The notes beneath the pieces were generated by a model, which worked only from the letters and a program-made list of their open reading frames with translations, ran no database searches and was not told the origin of the DNA. From positions 1 to 7,576 of the forward strand of contig JAFGTZ010000320.1 in assembly GCA_016938795.1 (NCBI GenBank): 7,576 nt of DNA. The letters run 5' to 3'. The translations under genes and the position numbers were made by a program. The DNA is from Chromatiaceae bacterium. GTDB lineage: Bacteria > Pseudomonadota > Gammaproteobacteria > Chromatiales > Chromatiaceae. This document shows, piece after piece, positions 1-6,394 of this stretch (position 1 is its first letter; the number at the start of each line of letters is the position of its first letter).

Positions 1-92
1 GCCAGGCTGAGGCGCTGGAGGCGGGCGAGGGCGTGCGTCTGCGTTTTGAGCGCGGCACGGTGCGCGCCCGCATCGAGTCGGATGCGTCCTAA
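1..92 (+). CDS. xseA: Exodeoxyribonuclease VII large subunit, C-terminal end (partial)
   Basis: Only the last 29 codons are in the window (frame starts at base 3, TAA at 90-92). The visible tail has an 'ALEAGEGVRLRFERG' followed by 'VRARIES' pattern, which resembles the C-terminal beta segment of XseA, where a 'G..V.LRF..G...ARV' pattern closes the protein. XseA with XseB forms exonuclease VII, a cytoplasmic nuclease that degrades single-stranded DNA to oligonucleotides. The placement supports the call: in E. coli xseA also sits next to der and points towards it, with one small gene between. The fragment is too short to show catalytic residues, so the identification rests on a weak motif plus synteny. 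The stop overlaps the stop of the convergent small gene. Confidence 0.6.
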   Translation, partial: QAEALEAGEGVRLRFERGTVRARIESDAS

Positions 93-493
93 GCGTTTGA
101 ATCCAACTGGCTTGCCTCATCGTGCAGGTCGTCGAGCAGGCTGCGCGGATCCACGACCATGCCTGAGCCATCCGGCGCGGGGCAGACCGACACCAGCCGT
201 TCGTCGCGCTCAAGGCCGGGCAGCCAGCGCTCCATGAAGTCAGTGAGCGCGAGCGGTTCGGGGCGGCAGTCGGACCAGTCCTCCTCGGCCAGCGCCTGGG
301 CCTGCTCGGCGCTCGACCAGAAGGGAAAGCAGGGCGTGCCGTCCTCGTCGCTGAAGCTGACAAAGCCCGCATCGCTGTGCAGCGTCCAGACCTGCCGCTG
401 GCTCTGAGCCTGGGTCAGGAAATGGGTATAGCGCTCGGGCGCGGGCAGGGCGAAGAGCCGGGCGTGCGGCTGTGCGGAGAGGGAATCAGTCAC
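89..493 (-). CDS. DUF2750 family protein
   Basis: A 134-residue soluble protein without signal peptide or membrane segment. It resembles the DUF2750 family in three places: an aromatic-rich N-terminal part with 'ERYTHFL' and 'VWTLHSDAGFV' (residues 20-45), then 'DEDGTPCFPFWS' (49-60), then 'FMERWLPGLERD' (86-97) and 'GMVVDPRSLLDDL' (111-123). These acidic and Trp/Pro blocks in this order are typical of the family. Its biochemical function is not known and I assign none. The start is GTG at 493-491, 9 bp after the der stop, with only a weak AGG upstream, so it is probably translated as the last gene of the yfgM-bamB-der unit. E. coli has the unrelated small gene yfgJ in this slot. The stop codon overlaps the convergent gene's stop. 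Confidence 0.8.
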   Translation of the reverse strand: MTDSLSAQPHARLFALPAPERYTHFLTQAQSQRQVWTLHSDAGFVSFSDEDGTPCFPFWSSAEQAQALAEEDWSDCRPEPLALTDFMERWLPGLERDERLVSVCPAPDGSGMVVDPRSLLDDLHDEASQLDSNA

Positions 494-502
494 TGGAAGG
501 GC

Positions 503-1903
503 CTATTTTTTGCGCGAGGTAAATGTCTTCAGCCGCTGGCGGCTCTTGATCTGGCGCGGGGTGAGGGTGTTGCGCTTGCCGGCAAAGGGGTTCGAGCCGC
601 TTTTGAATTCCAGACGCAGCGGGGTGCCGAGCAGATCGAGGTCGCGCCGGAAGCGATTGATCAGATAGCGCCGATACGTCTCGGGCACAGCGTCGGTCTG
701 GTTGCCGTGAATGACGATGATGGGCGGATTGCGCCCGCCCTGATGGGCATAGCGCAGCTTGATGCGCCGCCCCTTGACCAGCGGCGGCTGGTGCTCCTGC
801 ACGGCCAGCTCCAGCAGTCGGGTCAGTTCGGGCGTGGGCAGGTCGCGGGTGGCGTTGGCATAGGCAAGATCCACATCGTCGAGCAGCAGCCCGACGCCGC
901 TCCCATGCAGCGCCGAGATGCGGTGCAGTTTGGCGAAGTCGAGAAAGCCCAGCTTGCGCACAAACTGCGCCTTGATCCGCTCGCGTTGCTCGGCGTCGAG
1001 TCCATCCCATTTGTTGATGGCCACCACCAGGGCGCGCCCGCTCTCGATGATGTGTCCCGCCAGGGTGGCATCCTGCTCGCCGATGCCTTCGTGGGCGTCG
1101 ATCACCAGGATGACCACATTGGCCGCCTCGATGGCTTGCAGCGTTTTGATGACGCTGAATTTCTCGATGGCATCCTGCACCCGGGCGCGGCGGCGCAAGC
1201 CGGCGGTGTCGATCAGGGTATAGCGGCGTCCCTCGCGCTCGAAGGGCACGAAGATGCTGTCGCGCGTGGTGCCGGGGCTGTCGAAGGCCACCAGGCGCTC
1301 CTCGCCGAGCAGCCGGTTGATGAGGGTGGACTTGCCGGCGTTGGGCCGCCCGACCAGCGCCACGCGAATCCCCTGTTCCTCATCCGTTGTCTCGGGCGCA
1401 TCGCTGAAATGTTCCGGCAGCTGCTCGAACAGACGATCGACCAGGATGCGCACGCCTAGCCCCTGAGTGGCCGAGAGCGCCTGGGGCTCGCCCAGCCCCA
1501 GGGCGTGAAAGTCGGCGGTGGCCAGCAGCGGGTCGGTGGTGTCGCTCTTGTTGACCGCGAGCGTGAGCGGCTTGCCAAGCCGGCGCAGCCGCTCGGCGAT
1601 GGCGAGATCCTCGGGGGTGCAGCCATCGCGCGCATCAACCAGAAAGACCAGATGGTCGGCCTCGTCGAGCGCGAGCTGCACCTGACGCTCCATGAGCGAC
1701 TCGATCCCCTCGGCCTTGGTGCCGATGCCGCCGGTATCCACGATGACATAGGGGCGCGGACCAATGCGCCCGACACCGTATTGACGATCGCGCGTGAGGC
1801 CCGGGAAATCGGCCACCAGGGCGTCGCGCGTGCGGGTCAGTCGGTTGAAGAGGGTCGATTTGCCGACATTGGGACGACCGACGAGGGTGATGACCGGAAG
1901 CAT
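503..1903 (-). CDS. der: Ribosome biogenesis GTPase Der (EngA)
   Basis: Der is an essential cytoplasmic GTPase with two tandem G domains that binds and matures the 50S ribosomal subunit. Both G domains are intact. G domain 1 has GRPNVGKS at residues 9-16, DTGG at 56-59 and NKSD at 118-121. G domain 2 has GRPNAGKS at 185-192, DTAG at 232-235 and NKWD at 297-300. The KH-like C-terminal domain covers roughly 355-440 and includes 'LKGRR/IKLRYAHQGG'-type basic residues and 'LIIVIHGN'-like core strands. A Lys/Arg-rich tail ends the protein (449-466). At 466 residues it is shorter than E. coli Der (about 490), mainly because of a short linker between G domains. The ATG lies 8 bp after the bamB stop with only a weak GAG ahead, so translation is probably coupled to bamB. 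TAG stop. Confidence 0.98.
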   Translation of the reverse strand: MLPVITLVGRPNVGKSTLFNRLTRTRDALVADFPGLTRDRQYGVGRIGPRPYVIVDTGGIGTKAEGIESLMERQVQLALDEADHLVFLVDARDGCTPEDLAIAERLRRLGKPLTLAVNKSDTTDPLLATADFHALGLGEPQALSATQGLGVRILVDRLFEQLPEHFSDAPETTDEEQGIRVALVGRPNAGKSTLINRLLGEERLVAFDSPGTTRDSIFVPFEREGRRYTLIDTAGLRRRARVQDAIEKFSVIKTLQAIEAANVVILVIDAHEGIGEQDATLAGHIIESGRALVVAINKWDGLDAEQRERIKAQFVRKLGFLDFAKLHRISALHGSGVGLLLDDVDLAYANATRDLPTPELTRLLELAVQEHQPPLVKGRRIKLRYAHQGGRNPPIIVIHGNQTDAVPETYRRYLINRFRRDLDLLGTPLRLEFKSGSNPFAGKRNTLTPRQIKSRQRLKTFTSRKK

Positions 1904-1911
1904 GGGCAGAC

Positions 1912-3126
1912 TCAGGGTTGTACGGAAGGTGGAGGGGAGGCGCCGAGCGGCGCGAGGCGCAGCGCGCTCAGGGTGCCATCATCGGCAAGCACATAGAGCC
2001 GGCCCTGATCGACCAGCGCACGGGTGCTGATGGCGCCCTTGCGGCTGATACGCGTGCGTCCGACAAGACGGCCATGGGTGCGCTCGATCAGGTGCAGATA
2101 ACCTTCCCGGTCGCCCACCGCGATCCAGTCACCGAGCAGCGCCGGGGCGCTCAGGCCGCGATAACGCAGCCTGTCCTGCACCCAGCGCTCGGCGCCATCC
2201 ATGGGGCTCGCACCCCACAGTTGGTCGGATGAATCGGTGATGAAGAGTCCTTCGGCATCGGCGGCCAGTCCGGCATGGGCAGACAGCTCGCGGCGCCAGA
2301 GCACGGTGCCGGTGAGGGTATCGACCGCCGCCAGATCGCCGTTGTAGGTGGCCACAAAGACGTTGTTGCCGACCAGGATGGGGTCGGCGTCGATGTCGGT
2401 GATGCGCGCCAGTTCCGAGCGCCCGCTCGGGCGGGTGATGGTGACCTCCCACAGCGGAACCCCATCGCGGCTGTCGAGCTTGAGCAGCTTGCCGCCCGAG
2501 AGGCCGACGATGAGCCCCTGGTCGGCGGTGAGCGCCGGGGTGGAGCTGCCGCGTAGGGTGAGAATGGGCGGCGGATAGGGCAGTCGCCAGAGCGGCTTGC
2601 CGCTGTTGGCGTCAAGACCGTGAAGGCTGTCGTCGAGGGTATGCACGAGCAGGCGCTCGCCCTCGGCAAACACCGGCAGCGAGAGCACCTCGCTGCCGAG
2701 TTCCTGGCGCCAGAGTTCGCGTCCATCCTCGGTCGAGAAGGCCAGCAGCAGGCCGTTGCGAGTGCCCAGCACCAGGCGCCCATCGCGCACCGTTGGGCCG
2801 CCGCTGAAGGCCAGGTCGGTGTCGCGCCGCCAGCGCTCGCGCCCGCTGGCCGCCTCCAGGGCCACCAGGCGACCGCGGCTGTCGGCCACATAGAGCATGC
2901 CGGCGTCGAGCGCCGGCACCAGCACCAGGGCGCGCCCTTCGCTGCCTCGGGTAGGCGTCACGGACCAGAGGCTTTCGATGCGAACCTCGGGTTGAATGTC
3001 GCCGAGTTCGCTCGGCGGTGTCGGGTCGCTTTCGCCCTTCAGCCCCGGGATGCCGGAGCAGCCAATGAGCCCAAGCGTTAGCAGGGCCGGGGCGAGGAGA
3101 CGCGAGGCGGTGATCAGGCGGGTCAT
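1912..3126 (-). CDS. bamB: Outer membrane assembly lipoprotein BamB
   Basis: BamB is the beta-propeller lipoprotein of the BAM complex, which inserts beta-barrel proteins into the outer membrane. The N-terminus is a lipoprotein signal with basic and hydrophobic stretches and a lipobox L20-I21-G22-C23. The +2 residue is Ser, so outer-membrane sorting by Lol is expected. The rest shows PQQ-like propeller blades, each ending in a 'L.A.D...G...WR' pattern, at about residues 87-100, 127-140, 168-181, 214-227, 265-278 and 303-316, with weaker ones near 344 and 386. The loop 'ILTLRGSS' (188-195) and 'RITDIDADP' (241-249) match the conserved surface that contacts BamA in E. coli. The ATG is preceded by GGGAG at 3142-3138, spaced 11 nt. 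Length 404 is near the family norm (E. coli 392). It sits 21 bp after yfgM and 8 bp before der. Confidence 0.97.
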   Translation of the reverse strand: MTRLITASRLLAPALLTLGLIGCSGIPGLKGESDPTPPSELGDIQPEVRIESLWSVTPTRGSEGRALVLVPALDAGMLYVADSRGRLVALEAASGRERWRRDTDLAFSGGPTVRDGRLVLGTRNGLLLAFSTEDGRELWRQELGSEVLSLPVFAEGERLLVHTLDDSLHGLDANSGKPLWRLPYPPPILTLRGSSTPALTADQGLIVGLSGGKLLKLDSRDGVPLWEVTITRPSGRSELARITDIDADPILVGNNVFVATYNGDLAAVDTLTGTVLWRRELSAHAGLAADAEGLFITDSSDQLWGASPMDGAERWVQDRLRYRGLSAPALLGDWIAVGDREGYLHLIERTHGRLVGRTRISRKGAISTRALVDQGRLYVLADDGTLSALRLAPLGASPPPSVQP

Positions 3127-3147
3127 GGTGAAGGCGGCTCCCAGCGC

Positions 3148-3774
3148 CTAGCCGGCGCTCGGCAGGTTGTCGAGTTTCAGCTCGATGAGTGGCGCCAGTC
3201 CGCTGCCTGCCGCGATGGCCTGCTCGTAGGCGGCGCGGGCCGCGTCGACATTGCCGCGTGCGGCGGCGATGTCGCCGCGCACAGCGGCAAAGTCGCCCGC
3301 AAAGGCTGGGCTGTCATCATAGCGTTTGAGGGTGGCCTCAGCCGCGTCGAGCGCGCCCTCGGCGACCTGGATGCGCGCCAGAGAGAGCGCGGCCAGGCGC
3401 TCCAGCGCCGGGTCGGGCGCCTTCTCCAGAACCCGCTCAAGGTGACGCATGGCCGTGTCGGCATCGCCCGAGGCCTGGGCCGCACGCGCGGCCACCAGCG
3501 CGCCGAGGCTGGCGTAGCTGGTGGAGCCGAACTCCTCGGTCAGCTGATCGGCCAGGGCGTTGGCCTGGGCGGCGTCCTCGCGGCGCACGGCAATAAGCAG
3601 TTGCTCGAACTGGCTGGAGGCCTGCTCGGCCACCTGCAAGCGCTGGTTGATCCAGGCGCGCCAGCCGAAGATGGCAATCAGGCCAAGCACCACACCAGCG
3701 ACCACTGCCGCCCCGTTTGCCTTCCACCAGGCCTTGATGGCCTCGACCTTTTCCTCGTCGGTTGTATAAGTCAC
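3148..3774 (-). CDS. yfgM: YfgM family inner-membrane TPR-like protein, SecYEG-associated chaperone
   Basis: A 208-residue protein with a short charged cytoplasmic N-terminus ('DEEKVEAIKAWWK', residues 6-18), one transmembrane anchor (about 21-42), and an Ala-rich helical periplasmic part made of TPR-like repeats (about 50-195). In E. coli YfgM binds the SecYEG translocon together with PpiD and helps hand over secreted proteins to periplasmic chaperones; its cytoplasmic end is also linked to RcsB control. The N-terminus aligns well with E. coli YfgM ('QVEAVKRFFAENGK...VGVILG'), which supports the GTG start at 3774-3772; the frame is closed upstream by a stop at 3813-3811. No strong Shine-Dalgarno sequence is visible. 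It is the first gene of the downstream unit yfgM-bamB-der, as usual in gammaproteobacteria. TAG stop. Confidence 0.92.
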   Translation of the reverse strand: MTYTTDEEKVEAIKAWWKANGAAVVAGVVLGLIAIFGWRAWINQRLQVAEQASSQFEQLLIAVRREDAAQANALADQLTEEFGSTSYASLGALVAARAAQASGDADTAMRHLERVLEKAPDPALERLAALSLARIQVAEGALDAAEATLKRYDDSPAFAGDFAAVRGDIAAARGNVDAARAAYEQAIAAGSGLAPLIELKLDNLPSAG

Positions 3775-3880
3775 GGTTGTGTCGATCTCAGTGAGTGTCC
3801 GTTTATAGGGCTATTTGGTATGACGATCTGATAGACCAATTGCTCATCAGTTTTTCGGTTTTCTTCATAGGCTCCGGGCT
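3775..3880 (-). promoter_or_regulatory. Possible promoter/leader region for yfgM-bamB-der
   Basis: The part of the hisS-yfgM gap nearest yfgM is clearly richer in A/T than the flanking genes. Read on the minus strand it holds a TATAAA (3807-3802) 27 nt before the GTG start, and a TTGGTC (3839-3834). The two are too far apart (26 nt) to form one standard promoter, and the sequence 17 nt upstream of TATAAA is a poor -35. A 21-codon frame opens at ATG 3868 and closes at TAA 3805-3803, with GGAG only 3 nt before the ATG; it may be chance. The 231-bp gap in an otherwise tight cluster is the main reason to suspect an independent start of transcription here. Confidence 0.25.
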
Positions 3881-3894
3881 GGGTGATAGCCACA

Positions 3895-3967
3895 GGGGAC
3901 GGACGTGAATCCCTCCCTGGAGGCTTGTCAGCGGCACCCCTGCCGCTGACACCCCGCGTCCATCCCC
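3895..3967. repeat. REP-like nested palindromic element between hisS and yfgM
   Basis: A two-tier inverted repeat fills the middle of the gap. The inner stem is a perfect 11-bp match: TGTCAGCGGCA at 3926-3936 and its reverse complement at 3941-3951, with loop CCCC. The outer arms, 3895-3905 (GGGGACGGACG) and 3957-3967 (CGTCCATCCCC), pair over 11 positions with one mismatch on the plus strand; in minus-strand RNA that mismatch becomes a G-U pair. Between the arms, on the left, is a 20-nt spacer containing CCCTCCCTGGAGG; on the right only 5 nt. No T-run follows the stem on either strand, so it does not look like an intrinsic terminator. The shape fits a REP/BIME-type dispersed intergenic repeat, but no second copy lies in this window, so the repeat status is inference. 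Confidence 0.6.
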
Positions 3968-4005
3968 CAGCCCTCAGCGTAAAATCCATCTGTGATGGGT
4001 ATCAA

Positions 4006-5271
4006 TCAGCCGCGCGGCGCGCCCAGATAGTCCACCAGCGCCTCGAATTCAAGCTCCTGCTGCGCGGCCTCCTCGCGTAGCGCCTTGACGCCCACGACAC
4101 CGCGTTCCAGCTCGGTTTCGCCGAGCACCAGGGCATGACGCGCACCGCTTTTGTCGGCGCGCTTGAACTGGCTCTTGAAGCTGCCCCCGCCGCAGTGCAG
4201 TTGCAGGCGCAGCGCGGGCAGGGCGTCGCGCAGCCGCTCGGCGAGCAGGGGCGCCTCGCGCTGCGCCTGCTCGCCCATGGCGATGAGATAGGCATCGAGC
4301 GGCGGGGCGCTCGCGTGGCCAGCGAGCTCCAGCAGCTCGACCAGGCGCTCGACCCCGAGCGCGAAGCCCACCGCCGGAGTGGCGCGCCCGCCGAGCTGTT
4401 CGACCAGACCGTCGTAGCGCCCGCCCGCGCAGATGGTGCCCTGGGCGCCCAGCTCCTCGGTGATCCACTCGAAAACGGTGCGGTTGTAGTAATCGAGCCC
4501 GCGCACCAGACGCGGATTGATCTGGTAGTCGATGCCGGCGGCCTCCAGGCCGCGACAGATGGCGTCGAGATGGGCGCGGCTCGTCTCACCGAGATGCTCG
4601 GTGAGCAGGGGCGCCCCGGCGACAATGGCCTGACTCTCAGGGTGCTTGGTGTCGAGCACGCGCAGCGGGTTACTGTGCAGACGCCGGCGGCTGTCGTCAT
4701 CGAGCGAGTCGGCGTGCGCGCTCAGATAGTCGATGAGATGCTGGCGATAGGCCAGACGCTCCTCGGGATCGCCGAGCGAGTTGAGTTCAAGGCGCACCTT
4801 ACCGATGCCCAGCACGCGCCACAGACGTGCGGTCATGAGGATGATTTCCAGGTCGATGTCGGGGCCGGCGAGCCCGAGCACCTCGACGCCGATCTGATGA
4901 AACTGGCGATAGCGCCCGCGCTGCGGACGCTCGTAACGGAACATGGGGCCGCGATACCAGAGCCGTTGCGGCTGCATCAGCAGTCCATGCTCGATGGCCG
5001 CGCGCACGCAGCTTGCGGTGCCCTCGGGGCGCAGGCTGAGGCTGTCGCCGTTGCGGTCCTCGAAGCTGTACATCTCCTTCTCGACGATGTCTGTCACCTC
5101 GCCGATGGAGCGCTTGAAGAGTTCGGTGACCTCCACCAGTGGGGTGCGAATCTCGCTGTAGCCATAGGCGGAGAGAATTTGGCGTGCGCCGTCTTCGACG
5201 CGCTGCCACAGCGGGATACGTTCGGGCAGGATGTCGTGCATCCCGCGGATGGCTTGAATGGATTTGCTCAT
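4006..5271 (-). CDS. hisS: Histidine--tRNA ligase
   Basis: Class II aminoacyl-tRNA synthetase that attaches histidine to tRNA-His in the cytoplasm. At 421 residues it is close to E. coli HisS (424) and aligns with it end to end. Visible motifs: 'QAIRGMHDILP' at the N-terminus (6-16); RPEGTA at 81-86; motif 2 with FRYERPQRGRYRQFHQ (111-126); the histidine-specific LVRGLDYYNRT (255-265), whose Arg257 corresponds to the catalytic Arg259 of E. coli; AGGRYDGL (282-289), which shapes the histidine pocket; and motif 3 AVGFALGVERL (300-310). The anticodon-binding domain covers about 325-421, with GGGSFKSQFKRADKSGA (361-377). The start ATG at 5271-5269 matches the E. coli N-terminus (MAKNIQAIRGM); the ribosome-binding site is weak. 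It follows rodZ after 51 bp with no ispG between. TGA stop. Confidence 0.98.
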   Translation of the reverse strand: MSKSIQAIRGMHDILPERIPLWQRVEDGARQILSAYGYSEIRTPLVEVTELFKRSIGEVTDIVEKEMYSFEDRNGDSLSLRPEGTASCVRAAIEHGLLMQPQRLWYRGPMFRYERPQRGRYRQFHQIGVEVLGLAGPDIDLEIILMTARLWRVLGIGKVRLELNSLGDPEERLAYRQHLIDYLSAHADSLDDDSRRRLHSNPLRVLDTKHPESQAIVAGAPLLTEHLGETSRAHLDAICRGLEAAGIDYQINPRLVRGLDYYNRTVFEWITEELGAQGTICAGGRYDGLVEQLGGRATPAVGFALGVERLVELLELAGHASAPPLDAYLIAMGEQAQREAPLLAERLRDALPALRLQLHCGGGSFKSQFKRADKSGARHALVLGETELERGVVGVKALREEAAQQELEFEALVDYLGAPRG

Positions 5272-5296
5272 CGCTCGTGTATTCGGCAGTCAAGGG

Positions 5297-5316
5297 GCGG
5301 CGGCCAGGGCCGCCGC
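5297..5316. other. GC-only hairpin in the rodZ-hisS gap
   Basis: GCGGCGGCC at 5297-5305 and GGCCGCCGC at 5308-5316 are perfect reverse complements separated by AG. A realistic fold has 8 bp and a 4-nt loop. In minus-strand mRNA it lies 6 nt after the rodZ stop codon and 25 nt before the hisS start. No U-run follows, so it is not a standard intrinsic terminator. It could stabilise the upstream mRNA end, slow transcription, or be a trace of a past rearrangement; nothing in the sequence decides between these. Confidence 0.5.
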
Positions 5317-5322
5317 GCGGAT

Positions 5323-6372
5323 TCAATCAATCGCGCTCGGGTCGAGTGTGAAGCGGGCCACATTGCCGCGCGCATGGGCGCCGAGGTCATAGGGTTCGCC
5401 GTCGATGCTCAGGCGCGCCAGCGCGGTGTTGCCGATGATGAGGCGATAGGGCGCGGCGCCCTCGATGCGGCGCTGATCCCCGGCGCGAAATTCGCCCGTG
5501 AACAGGATACGCCGTTCGGCGTCGCGCACCTCGACCCAGCAGTTTCCGGTGAAGCTCAAGACAACCTCGGGGGTGGCTGTGGCAGCAAGCCGAGGCGTCT
5601 CGGGTGTGTCTTCCTCAAGAGGCTCGGTGACTGGGGTCTCCGCCCTGTCGATCACCTCTGGCTCGGGCTCGGGTGGCGGGCCGTCAGAGGCCGGCACGGC
5701 CTCCTCGGGCGAGCGCGGATCGGGCGTGGCCGGCGCGACCGGCTCGGGCGCTGCCAGCTGGGGCGGAGATGTGCGGTCTTCAGGCGCCGCGACCAGTGGC
5801 GCCAAGGGGGGCAGGGTCTGCTCCAGGGGGGCGTCAGCCGCAGGCGCGAGCGGTGGCGCGGCGTCCATGGCGGCGCTGGAGGATGGCGGCGTGGGGATGG
5901 GCTCGGGCGATGCGGGCAGACTGGCCAGGGGCGCCTCGGGCAGCAGTCCGGGGGCGCGATTCTGCCACCAGAGCGCGAGCATCCCGAGCGCGGCGGCAAA
6001 GAGCGCCAGGCTCACCAGGCGTGCCAGCCAGCGTGAGGCTCCACCACCGGGACGCGGCACATGCACGGGCTGGATGCTGGGTTCGGGCTCGACCTGATGG
6101 GCGCGATAGGCCGCAATCACGGGGGTTGGGTCAATGTTCAGCAGACGCGCATAGTTGCGCATATAGCCTGCCGTGAACACCGGATCGGGCAGTTTGGTGT
6201 AATCGTCTTCTTCGATGGCCTCGACCAGCTCTCGGCGCAGATGCAGTTGCGAGGCGATGCGCTCGATATCGAGTCCGCGCGCCTGGCGTTGTTCGCGCAG
6301 GCGTCGCCCAGGAAAGTCCTGTGGCTCCTGGTGGTGCGCCTCGCCGGGATGTTGATGTGTCTGCTGAGTCAT
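5323..6372 (-). CDS. rodZ: Cytoskeletal protein RodZ
   Basis: Bitopic inner-membrane protein that ties MreB filaments to the cell-wall elongation machinery and maintains rod shape. Domains in order: a short His/Gln-rich leader (1-20); a Cro/Xre-type helix-turn-helix domain (about 22-90) with GRRLREQRQARGL, 'LVEAIEEDDYTKLPDPVF' and 'GYMRNYARLLNID', the part that binds MreB; a transmembrane helix (about 115-136); a long Pro/Ala/Glu-rich periplasmic linker (about 138-268); and a C-terminal DUF4115 beta domain (about 269-349) with CWVEVRDAERR...LFTGEFRAGD and a 'LIIGN...LSIDG' core. Length 349 is similar to E. coli RodZ (337). It starts at ATG 6372, 22 bp after pilF, with only a weak AAGA ahead. 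In most gammaproteobacteria ispG follows rodZ, but here hisS does. TGA stop. Confidence 0.95.
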   Translation of the reverse strand: MTQQTHQHPGEAHHQEPQDFPGRRLREQRQARGLDIERIASQLHLRRELVEAIEEDDYTKLPDPVFTAGYMRNYARLLNIDPTPVIAAYRAHQVEPEPSIQPVHVPRPGGGASRWLARLVSLALFAAALGMLALWWQNRAPGLLPEAPLASLPASPEPIPTPPSSSAAMDAAPPLAPAADAPLEQTLPPLAPLVAAPEDRTSPPQLAAPEPVAPATPDPRSPEEAVPASDGPPPEPEPEVIDRAETPVTEPLEEDTPETPRLAATATPEVVLSFTGNCWVEVRDAERRILFTGEFRAGDQRRIEGAAPYRLIIGNTALARLSIDGEPYDLGAHARGNVARFTLDPSAID

Positions 6373-6394
6373 GAGTCTTGAGTGGAGCGCCGGG

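Noticed and set aside
377..1459. A 360-codon plus-strand open frame, antisense to der
   Set aside because: It is the complement of Der, whose two G domains are intact. The Gly/Ala/Gln-rich product has no recognisable domain, so it is a composition shadow.
2151..2891. A 246-codon minus-strand frame inside bamB, rich in Arg, Ser, Pro and Ala
   Set aside because: It is a shifted frame of bamB with no motif. The bamB frame shows a signal peptide and propeller repeats.
3771..3989. A 72-codon minus-strand frame across the hisS–yfgM gap
   Set aside because: It is mostly the translation of the palindromic element, shows no domain, and overlaps the yfgM start in another frame.
3986..3998. Small hairpin (CCATC/GATGG) after the hisS stop, followed on the minus strand by ATTTTA, as a terminator
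   Set aside because: The stem is only 5 bp with a 3-nt loop and the T-run is 4 bases, too weak to call an intrinsic terminator.
4135..6036. A 633-codon plus-strand open frame, antisense to hisS and rodZ
   Set aside because: It overlaps two genes with clear full-length homology, has no family-like motifs, and runs through an intergenic gap. Long antisense frames are common in GC-rich coding DNA where stops are rare in the complementary frame.
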